A stretch of DNA of 64,000 nucleotides, taken from positions 373,501 to 437,500 of the forward strand of contig NC_021191.1 of assembly GCF_000389965.1 (NCBI RefSeq). Reading direction: 5' to 3'. The DNA is from Actinoplanes sp. N902-109. Lineage in GTDB: Bacteria > Actinomycetota > Actinomycetes > Mycobacteriales > Micromonosporaceae. Below, piece after piece: positions 57,747 through 64,000 of this stretch (positions are counted from its first letter, which is position 1; each line of letters opens with the position of its first letter). The translations under genes were made by a program, and so were the position numbers. The notes under the pieces are model-generated. The model worked only from the letters and a program-made list of their open reading frames with translations, was not told where the DNA came from and did not search any database.

Positions 57747-58442
57747 GTGACGCGCGCAGATCTGGACAAGCAGCCGCATGAGGTCGCCGAGATGTTCGAC
57801 GGCGTGGCCCAGCGGTACGACCTGACCAACACCGTGTTGTCGTTCGGTCAGGACCGGGGCTGGCGGCGCGCCACCCGCACGGCCCTCGCACTGCGGCCGG
57901 GCGAGCGGGTGCTCGACGTCGGCGCCGGCACCGGGGTGTCGACCGAGGAGCTGGAGCGCTCCGGGGCGTACGCGGTCGGGGCGGATCTCTCCACCGGCAT
58001 GCTGCGGGTGGGCCGGCGCAGTGGCCGGCAGGTGCCGCTGGTGGCTGGGGACGCGCTCAAGCTGCCGTTCGGCGACGAGACGTTCGACGCGGTGACGATC
58101 TCGTTCGCGCTGCGCAACGTCGCGGACACCGGGGCGGCGCTGCGGGAGCTGGCCCGGATCACCCGGCCGGGCGGGCGCCTGGTGGTGTGCGAGTTCAGCA
58201 CCCCCACCAATGCCGCGTTCCGCACGCTCTACCTGTCGTACCTGATGCGCAGCCTGCCGTCGGTGGCCCGCACGGTGTCGAGCAACCCGGATGCGTACGT
58301 CTACCTGGCCGAGTCGATCCGGGCCTGGCCGGATCAGACTGCGCTGGCCGGGCGCATCGCGGAGTCCGGCGCTTGGACCCGGGTCGGATGGCGCAACCTC
58401 ACCGGCGGGATCGTTGCCCTCCATCGCGCGACAAAAGGCTGA
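57747..58442 (+). CDS. menG: Demethylmenaquinone methyltransferase
   Basis: The 231-residue SAM-dependent enzyme methylates the naphthoquinone ring in the last step to menaquinone. Motifs of the UbiE/MenG family are present: MFDGVAQRYDLTNTVLSFGQDRGWRR at the start, motif I VLDVGAGTGVST, LPFGDETFDAVTISFALRNVAD and the motif LARITRPGGRLVVCEFSTP. GTG at 57747; the upstream frame is not used. It sits between mqnC and the nuo cluster, in keeping with a quinone block. Confidence 0.93.
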   Translation: MTRADLDKQPHEVAEMFDGVAQRYDLTNTVLSFGQDRGWRRATRTALALRPGERVLDVGAGTGVSTEELERSGAYAVGADLSTGMLRVGRRSGRQVPLVAGDALKLPFGDETFDAVTISFALRNVADTGAALRELARITRPGGRLVVCEFSTPTNAAFRTLYLSYLMRSLPSVARTVSSNPDAYVYLAESIRAWPDQTALAGRIAESGAWTRVGWRNLTGGIVALHRATKG

Positions 58443-58481
58443 AAGCCCGATTTGCACCCGATTCGGGTGTTAGCTCGATGT

Positions 58482-58724
58482 ATGACGCCTACCGACACCC
58501 TCGTCGACGACGCCGACATCGACATCCCGATCACCGACCGCGAGGAGAGCGAGCGCCAGGCGCTGCAGCTGGCTGCCAAACTCCGGGAGGTGGCTGTCAG
58601 TGACCCTGCGTATGCGCAGCTTCTGCTGGATGAATTGGTCGAGCGCCTGGACAGTGCCACAGATGGGAAATTCCGGGAGTACGTGCGTGCCGTAGATCAC
58701 TCGCTTGCCGCGCACTCTGAGTAA
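58482..58724 (+). CDS. Small acidic helical protein, unknown
   Basis: An 80-residue protein with ATG at 58482. The composition is strongly acidic at the start (VDDADIDIPITDREESERQ) then helical (ALQLAAKLREVAV, YAQLLLDELVERLDSA, FREYVRAVDHSLAAH). No family is recognised. It lies 39 bases after menG and upstream of the Rex-like operator. Coding is supported by codon bias and length only. Confidence 0.5.
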   Translation: MTPTDTLVDDADIDIPITDREESERQALQLAAKLREVAVSDPAYAQLLLDELVERLDSATDGKFREYVRAVDHSLAAHSE

Positions 58725-58822
58725 TCCTCGCATTGCGGGCAATTCATCTGCCGGAAACAGTTAGGGTTGCCTAACCCTGATCCGCCTCGATGCCGGTCAT
58801 AGACTCCGGACTTGGGCTAGCT

Positions 58823-58840
58823 TGTGAAGTGTTTCACTAG
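58823..58840. promoter_or_regulatory. Rex operator match upstream of the reductase/nuo cluster
   Basis: TTGTGAA-GTGT-TTCACTA matches the known Rex consensus TTGTGAANNNNTTCACAA with one mismatch. It is 38 bases before the GTG of the reductase gene. In Streptomyces Rex represses nuo and other respiratory genes and is released at high NADH/NAD+. Confidence 0.78.
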
Positions 58841-58878
58841 CACCGCTGATCTAGCCCAGCGCGATACGGAGGTAGACC

Positions 58879-60159
58879 GTGAACGGGACCGTCGCCGACG
58901 AGGCAGACGTGATCGTGGTTGGTGCAGGGCCGGGTGGATCCGCTGCGGCCTACCACATGGCCAAGCACGGGCTGAGAGTACTTCTCCTGGAAAAGACCGA
59001 GTTCCCCAGGGAGAAAGTTTGTGGCGACGGCCTCACTCCGAGGGCCGTGCGGCAACTCGTGCGGATGGGCGTGGACACCTCCGAGAAAGCCGGCTGGCTG
59101 CACAACCGCGGCCTGCGGGTGATCGGTGGCGGGGTCCGGCTCGAACTGGACTGGCCCGACCTGGCGAGCTTCCCCAACTACGGACTCGTGCGCACCCGCC
59201 TCGACTTCGACGACCTGCTTGCCAAGCGTGCGGTGGAAGCCGGCGTGTTGCTGCGTACGGGTGTGAACGTCACCGGCCCGGTGCTGGACGCTGACGGCCG
59301 GGCCATCGGTGTAGAGGCCAAGGCCGGCCCCGGTAAGGAGCCGGTTCAGTATCGCGCGCCGCTGGTGGTGGCGGCGGACGGGGTGTCCGGCAAGCTGCCG
59401 TTGGCGATGGGTCTCACCAAGCGCGACGACCGCCCGCTCGGTGTGGCGGTCCGGCGCTACTTCCACGCGCCCGGCTGGGCCGGCGACAACTACCTCGAGT
59501 CCTGGCTGGAGCTGCGCAGCGCGCAGGACCCCGAACGGCTGCTGCCCGGCTACGGGTGGATCTTCGGTCTCGGCGAGGGCCGGGTCAACGTCGGCCTCGG
59601 CATCCTCAACTCCTCCAGCGCGTTCGGCAAGACGAACTACCGCGCGCTGCTCACCGACTGGCTCGCCACCACCCCCGAGGACTGGGGGATGCGCGACGAC
59701 ACCAACGCCGAGGGCCCGACCCTGGGCGCCGCCCTGCCGATGGGCTTCAACCGGGTGCCGCACTACACCCGGGGTCTGCTGCTGGTGGGCGACTCCGGCG
59801 GCATGGTCAACCCGATGAACGGCGAGGGCATCGCGTACGCCATGGAGTCCGGCGAGCTCGCCGCCGAGGTGGCCGTGCAGGCGCTGGCCCGGCCGGCCGG
59901 CGCCGACCGGGAGCGCGCCCTGCACGCCTACCCCGCCGAGCTCAAGACCCGGTTCGGCGGCTACTACCGGGTGGGCGGCATCTTCGTGAAGCTGATCGGC
60001 AACCCGCAGATCATGCGGATCGCCACCAAGCACGGCATGCCGCACCCCACGCTGATGCGCTTCGTGCTGAAGCTGCTCGCGAACCTCACCGACCCCCGGG
60101 ACGGCGACGCCATGGACCGGGTGATCAATGCGCTCACCAAGGTGGCACCGGCGGTGTGA
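58879..60159 (+). CDS. Geranylgeranyl reductase family FAD protein (MenJ-like candidate)
   Basis: The 426-residue flavoprotein opens with VIVVGAGPGGSAAAYHMAKHG (Rossmann), then LLEKTEFPREKVCGDGLTPRA, a signature of this family, and later VVAADGVSGKLP, LLVGDSGGMVNPMNGEGIAYAMESGELAA. Family members reduce isoprenoid double bonds; the Mycobacterium MenJ saturates one isoprene unit of menaquinone. Its place at the head of nuo and after menG fits quinone tail reduction, by inference. GTG with CGGAGG. Confidence 0.88.
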   Translation: MNGTVADEADVIVVGAGPGGSAAAYHMAKHGLRVLLLEKTEFPREKVCGDGLTPRAVRQLVRMGVDTSEKAGWLHNRGLRVIGGGVRLELDWPDLASFPNYGLVRTRLDFDDLLAKRAVEAGVLLRTGVNVTGPVLDADGRAIGVEAKAGPGKEPVQYRAPLVVAADGVSGKLPLAMGLTKRDDRPLGVAVRRYFHAPGWAGDNYLESWLELRSAQDPERLLPGYGWIFGLGEGRVNVGLGILNSSSAFGKTNYRALLTDWLATTPEDWGMRDDTNAEGPTLGAALPMGFNRVPHYTRGLLLVGDSGGMVNPMNGEGIAYAMESGELAAEVAVQALARPAGADRERALHAYPAELKTRFGGYYRVGGIFVKLIGNPQIMRIATKHGMPHPTLMRFVLKLLANLTDPRDGDAMDRVINALTKVAPAV

Positions 60160-60203
60160 GTAATCGGGCACCCCGGTCGACAACCGGCAAAAGCACACAA
60201 ATA

Positions 60204-60221
60204 GTGTGAAGCGGCTAACAG
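60204..60221. promoter_or_regulatory. Degenerate Rex half-site upstream of nuoA
   Basis: GTGTGAA-GCGG-CTAACAG keeps one perfect half (TGTGAA) and 4 of 6 bases of the other. It lies 17 bases before nuoA. Weak evidence. Confidence 0.3.
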
Positions 60222-60237
60222 TCGAGCAGGAGACGGT

Positions 60238-60603
60238 ATGACGCTCAATCCCTACGTACCGATCGTCGGGCTGCTGATTCTGGGCATGCTCTTTGCCCTC
60301 TTCTCGGTGTCGGTCGCCCCGATCGTCGGTCCGAAGCGATACAACCGCGCGAAACTCGATGCGTACGAGTGCGGTATCGAGCCGGCCCCGCAACCGATCG
60401 GCGGCGGCCGCTTCCCGGTGAAGTTCTATCTGACCGCGATGCTGTTCATCGTCTTCGACATCGAGACGATCTTCCTCTACCCGTGGGCCGTCAACTTCGA
60501 GGCGCTGGGCCTGTTCGGGTTTGTCGAGATGGTCCTCTTCATCGTCACCGTCTTCATCGCCTACACCTATGTGTGGCGGCGTGGCGGGCTCAACTGGGAT
60601 TGA
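60238..60603 (+). CDS. nuoA: NADH-quinone oxidoreductase subunit A
   Basis: The 121-residue membrane subunit of complex I has three helices (YVPIVGLLILGMLFALFSV, FYLTAMLFIVFDIETIFLYPW, LFGFVEMVLFIVTVFIAYTYVW). The family signature is YECGIEPAPQPIGGGRFPVKFYLTAMLFIVFDIE with the conserved Cys of the active-site loop. ATG follows AGGAGACGG. First gene of nuoABCDE here; the operon should continue beyond the window. Confidence 0.96.
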   Translation: MTLNPYVPIVGLLILGMLFALFSVSVAPIVGPKRYNRAKLDAYECGIEPAPQPIGGGRFPVKFYLTAMLFIVFDIETIFLYPWAVNFEALGLFGFVEMVLFIVTVFIAYTYVWRRGGLNWD

Positions 60604-60612
60604 GGCTGACCC

Positions 60613-61284
60613 ATGGGAATCGAAGAGAAACTCCCCAGCGGCATCCTGCTGACGTCGGTGGAGAAACTGTCCAACTGGGCGCGTAAGTCGTCGTTCTGGG
60701 GCGCCACGTTCGGTCTCGCCTGCTGCGCCATCGAGATGATGGCCGCCGGTGGCCCGCACTACGACCTGGGCCGCTGGGGCATGGAGGTGTTCCGGGCCTC
60801 GCCCCGGCAGGCCGACCTGATGATCGTCGCGGGCCGGGTCAGCCAGAAGATGGCGCCGGTCGTGCGGCAGATCTACGACCAGATGCCCGAGCCGCGCTCG
60901 GTGATCTCGATGGGCGTCTGCGCCTCCTCGGGCGGCATGTTCAACAACTACGCGATCGTGCAGGGCGTCGACCACATCGTGCCGGTCGACATCTACCTGC
61001 CCGGCTGCCCGCCGCGCCCGGAGATGCTGATCGACGCGATCCTCAAGATGCGCGAGAAGGTCATGGCCGCGCCGCTCGGCCCGAACGGCCGCAAGATGCT
61101 CGAAGCGCGCCGCGAACGCGGTGACGTCCCGGACGTGGCGCCGGGCGCGATGCCCTCCTCCTACCGCGTCGACAAGGCCCGCCGGGCCGAGTGGACGCAG
61201 GCCGTCAAGGAGGGCCGCGAGGAACAGCTGCGCATCGAGAACTGGATGAAGCTGCAGCCGCACCTGCGGGAGGGTGGGAAGTGA
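60613..61284 (+). CDS. nuoB: NADH-quinone oxidoreductase subunit B
   Basis: The 223-residue subunit holds the N2 iron-sulphur cluster next to the quinone site. Ligands are CC in FGLACCAIEMMA, Cys in MGVCASSGGMF and Cys in LPGCPPRPEMLIDAI. Extended C-terminal tail (RRAEWTQAVKEGREEQLRIENWMKLQPH) as in actinobacterial NuoB. The nuoC start overlaps the stop by 4 bases (GTGA). Confidence 0.96.
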   Translation: MGIEEKLPSGILLTSVEKLSNWARKSSFWGATFGLACCAIEMMAAGGPHYDLGRWGMEVFRASPRQADLMIVAGRVSQKMAPVVRQIYDQMPEPRSVISMGVCASSGGMFNNYAIVQGVDHIVPVDIYLPGCPPRPEMLIDAILKMREKVMAAPLGPNGRKMLEARRERGDVPDVAPGAMPSSYRVDKARRAEWTQAVKEGREEQLRIENWMKLQPHLREGGK

Positions 61285-61979
61285 GCCTCGAACCCAACGT
61301 CGATCCGGTCGGCGCCGACCTGGACGCCCCCGCGCAGACTCCACCGAGCCCGGACAAGGGCATGTTCGGCATCCGCGGCACCGGTGACGTCTCCGGGTTC
61401 GGCGGCCTGGTCCGCCGGCGCCCGGCCGTCGCCGACAGCCCGCGGCCCTTCGGCGGCTACTTCGACGAGATCTACGACGCGCTGGAGGAGGCCTATGCCG
61501 GCTTCGCCGACGCGATCGAGAAGGTCGTCGTCGACCGCGGCGAGCTCACCCTCCACATTCTGCCGGAGAAGATCGCCGAGGTCTGCCGAATCATGCGGGA
61601 CGACGACTCGCTGCGGTTCGAGCTCTGCTCGTCCGTCGACGGCGTCGACTACCTCGGCAGCGACCCGCGCCGGTTGCACGTCACCTACCAGCTGACATCG
61701 ATGACCTACCGGCGCCGGGTGCGCCTGGAGGTCGCCGTCGCCGAGGGCGGCAGCGTCCCGAGCGTGACCAGCGTCTACCCGACCGCCGACTGGCAGGAAC
61801 GGGAGACGTACGACATGTTCGGCGTCGTCTTCGAGGGCCACCCCAACCTCACCCGGATCCTCATGCCGGACGACTGGGACGGTCACCCGCAGCGCAAGGA
61901 CTACCCGCTCGGCGGCGTACCCGTCGAGTACAAGGGTGCCGAGATTCCGCCTCCTGACCAGCGGAGGGTTTACCAGTGA
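61281..61979 (+). CDS. nuoC: NADH-quinone oxidoreductase subunit C
   Basis: GTG at 61281 overlapping the nuoB stop gives 232 residues. The first 60 are a variable actinobacterial leader (GADLDAPAQTPPSPDKGMFG). The 30 kDa-subunit domain has the signature ERETYDMFGVVFEGHPNLTRILMPDDWDGHPQRKDYPLGG. It is a peripheral-arm subunit that packs against NuoD. The nuoD GTG overlaps its stop. Confidence 0.95.
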   Translation: MSLEPNVDPVGADLDAPAQTPPSPDKGMFGIRGTGDVSGFGGLVRRRPAVADSPRPFGGYFDEIYDALEEAYAGFADAIEKVVVDRGELTLHILPEKIAEVCRIMRDDDSLRFELCSSVDGVDYLGSDPRRLHVTYQLTSMTYRRRVRLEVAVAEGGSVPSVTSVYPTADWQERETYDMFGVVFEGHPNLTRILMPDDWDGHPQRKDYPLGGVPVEYKGAEIPPPDQRRVYQ

Positions 61980-63301
61980 CACAGTCGGGCTACGCCGCAG
62001 AGCGCGAAACAACCGAAGGCCGCGTCTTCACCGTCACCGGTGGCGATTGGGACACGGTCACCAGCAGCATCGACCCGCTCAGCAACGAGAAGATCGTCGT
62101 CAACATGGGTCCGCAGCACCCGTCGACACACGGCGTGCTGCGGCTCGTGCTGGAGCTGGAGGGCGAGACCGTCACCGAGGCCCGGCCGGTCATCGGTTAC
62201 CTGCACACCGGCATCGAGAAGAACCTCGAATACCGCAACTGGACCCAGGGCGTCACGTTCGTGACCCGCATGGACTACCTGTCCAACATGTTCAACGAGG
62301 CGGGCTACTGCCTCGCGGTGGAGAAACTGCTCGGCATCACCGATCAGATCACCGAGCGGACGAACACGATCCGCGTCATGTTCATGGAACTCCAGCGGAT
62401 CGCGTCGCACCTGGTGTGGCTCGCCACCACGGGCATGGAGCTCGGCGCGATCTCGATGATGCTGTACGGCTTCCGCGAGCGGGAGTACATCCTCGACATC
62501 TTCGAGGAGACCTCCGGCCTGCGGATGAACAACGGCTACATCCGCCCCGGCGGCCTGTCCCAGGATCTGCCGGAATCCGCGGTCAAGAAGATCCGCGAAT
62601 TCCTGAAGTACCTGCCCAAGAAGCTCAAGGAGTACGAGGCCCTGCTGTCCGGCCAGGTCATCTGGCAGGAGCGCACCCAGGGCGTCGCCGTGCTGGACGT
62701 GACCGGCTGCCTGTCGCTGGGCATCACCGGGCCCGTGCTGCGCGCCTCGGGCCTCGCCTGGGACCTGCGCAAGACGATGCCGTACTGCGGCTACGAGACC
62801 TACGAGTTCGACGTGCCGACCGCGACCACGGCCGACGTGTGGGGCCGCTACCTGGTGCGCATCGCCGAGATCCGCGAGTCGCTGAAGATCGTCGAGCAGG
62901 CGCTGGACCGGCTCCGCCCCGGCCCGATCTACGTCGAGGACAAGAAGATCGCCTGGCCCTCGCAGCTCGCGCTCGGCGTCGACGGCCTGGGCAACTCGCT
63001 CGAGCACGTGGCCAAGATCATGGGCCAGTCGATGGAGTCGCTGATCCACCACTTCAAGCTGGTCACCGAGGGCTTCCGGGTTCCGCCGGGGCAGGTGTAC
63101 GTCGGTATCGAGCACCCGCGCGGCGAGTTGGGCGTGCACGCGGTGTCCGACGGCGGCACCCACCCGTACCGGGTGCACTACCGCGACCCGAGCTTCGTGA
63201 ACCTCCAGGCCATCCCCGCGATGGCCGAAGGTGCGCTGCTGGCCGACGTCATCGCCGGCGGCGCGTCCCTGGATCCCGTGATGGGTGGGTGTGACCGATA
63301 G
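61976..63301 (+). CDS. nuoD: NADH-quinone oxidoreductase subunit D
   Basis: The 441-residue subunit with NuoB forms the quinone-binding site. Typical segments: NMGPQHPSTHGVLRLVLELEGE, IGYLHTGIEKNLEYRNW, YLSNMFNEAGYCLAVEKLL, NNGYIRPGG, and a C-terminal QAIPAMAEGALLADVIAGGASLDPVMGGCDR. GTG at 61976. Its stop shares one base with the nuoE GTG. Confidence 0.96.
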   Translation: MTQSGYAAERETTEGRVFTVTGGDWDTVTSSIDPLSNEKIVVNMGPQHPSTHGVLRLVLELEGETVTEARPVIGYLHTGIEKNLEYRNWTQGVTFVTRMDYLSNMFNEAGYCLAVEKLLGITDQITERTNTIRVMFMELQRIASHLVWLATTGMELGAISMMLYGFREREYILDIFEETSGLRMNNGYIRPGGLSQDLPESAVKKIREFLKYLPKKLKEYEALLSGQVIWQERTQGVAVLDVTGCLSLGITGPVLRASGLAWDLRKTMPYCGYETYEFDVPTATTADVWGRYLVRIAEIRESLKIVEQALDRLRPGPIYVEDKKIAWPSQLALGVDGLGNSLEHVAKIMGQSMESLIHHFKLVTEGFRVPPGQVYVGIEHPRGELGVHAVSDGGTHPYRVHYRDPSFVNLQAIPAMAEGALLADVIAGGASLDPVMGGCDR

Positions 63302-64000
63302 TGTCCGAGACGACGATCGAATTCTCCCCGGCCGCGGCGCCGCTGGCGGACAAGCTCCTGACGCCGGCGCTCGAGATTCTGGACCGCTACCCGGCGGGCC
63401 GCGAGCGCTCGGCGCTGCTTCCGCTGCTGCACCTCGTGCAGACCGAGGAGGGCTACGTCAGCCCGGCCGGCGTCGCGTTCTGCGCCGAGCTCCTGCGCAT
63501 CAACAAGGCGCAGGTCGGCGCGGTGGCGACCTTCTACACGATGTACAAGCGCCGGCCCACCGGTGACTACCTGATCAGCGTCTGCACCAACACGCTGTGC
63601 AATGTGCTGGGCGGGCAGGAGGTCTACGACACGCTCGTCGAGCACCTCGGCGTCGGCCACGACGAGACCACCGCCGACGGCTCGATCACCCTGGAGCACG
63701 CCGAGTGTCTCGCGGCCTGCGACTACGCGCCGGTGGTGACGGTCAACTACGACTACGCCATCGACCAGGCCACCCCGGACGCCGCGGTGGGCCTGGCCGA
63801 GCAGCTGCGTCGCGGTGAGCGCCCGACGCCCAGCCGCGGTGCCCGCATCTGCACGCTCAAGGAGATGCAGATCCAGCTCGCCGGGTTCGCCGACGAGCGC
63901 GAGGGTGCAGTCGCCGACGGCCGGGCCGGTGCCCCCTCGCTGCGCGGGGTGAGCCTGGCGCAGGAACACGGCGTCGCGGTGGCCGACTACAACCTCGACA
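63301..64000 (+). CDS. nuoE: NADH-quinone oxidoreductase subunit E (3' partial)
   Basis: At least 233 residues are seen before the window ends. It carries the [2Fe-2S] cluster N1a: SVCTNTLCNVLGG (C-x4-C) and ECLAACDYAPVV (C-x3-C). The helical start YPAGRERSALLPLLHLVQTEEGYVSPAGV and VATFYTMYKRRP are standard. GTG start directly joined to nuoD. The stop is outside the window. Confidence 0.95.
   Translation, partial: MSETTIEFSPAAAPLADKLLTPALEILDRYPAGRERSALLPLLHLVQTEEGYVSPAGVAFCAELLRINKAQVGAVATFYTMYKRRPTGDYLISVCTNTLCNVLGGQEVYDTLVEHLGVGHDETTADGSITLEHAECLAACDYAPVVTVNYDYAIDQATPDAAVGLAEQLRRGERPTPSRGARICTLKEMQIQLAGFADEREGAVADGRAGAPSLRGVSLAQEHGVAVADYNLD

Overview
The window is high-GC actinobacterial DNA, most likely Micromonosporaceae (Actinoplanes-like). 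Grounds are the roughly 70% GC, the frequent GTG starts, the futalosine menaquinone genes lying close to a 14-subunit-type nuo operon, and HelD, DUF4229 and sortase-signal (LPVTG) proteins. No tRNA, rRNA or CRISPR was seen.

Bases 1 to about 32,000 are an integrated element whose left end lies outside the window. Bases 1-24,609 (+ strand) are a siphovirus structural module in classical order: small terminase (partial), HNH nuclease, large terminase, portal, MuF-like protein, scaffold, major capsid, a collagen-like protein, an SGNH hydrolase, head-tail connectors, tail terminator, tail tube, tail assembly chaperones joined by a -1 frameshift, a tape measure with a VanY/M15-like peptidase motif, minor tail proteins with a LamG domain, an amidase endolysin, small membrane (holin-like) proteins, a DUF2829 protein resembling the Thoeris anti-defence protein Tad2, two small opposite-strand cargo genes and a possible glycoside hydrolase.

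Bases 24,690-31,814 (mostly - strand) do not look like a usual phage early region. They hold an FtsK/SpoIIIE-type (TraB-like) membrane translocase, a DUF2637 (SpdB-like) membrane protein, several small unknown proteins, a small HTH protein and a tyrosine integrase. This set is familiar from actinomycete integrative conjugative elements (AICEs) and Streptomyces plasmids. Across the DUF2637 gene and into its neighbour the palindrome TGGCCA occurs 23 times in about 0.9 kb and in all three codon phases. This is the most unusual signal in the window and could be a DNA recognition cluster for the translocase.

From about 32.1 kb the sequence is host chromosome. It carries an NlpC/P60 wall hydrolase, mqnE, two small membrane proteins, an eroded 1.2-kb gene-poor stretch, an M14 carboxypeptidase, a VOC protein, a HelD-type helicase, an ArsR/MFS pair, mqnA, an LPVTG surface protein, a three-gene glycosyltransferase/IMPase-like operon, an aldo-keto reductase, a GH64 glucanase with ricin lectin and a LacI-type operator, and a SWIM/Snf2 pair. 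It ends with mqnC, menG, a geranylgeranyl-reductase-family protein and nuoABCDE (nuoE runs off the end).

The respiratory genes form one theme. MqnA, MqnE and MqnC make the naphthoquinone ring by the futalosine route, MenG methylates it, the reductase-family protein probably saturates the isoprenoid tail, and complex I (nuo) uses the quinone. A good match to the Rex redox-repressor operator sits just upstream of the reductase gene at the head of the nuo cluster.
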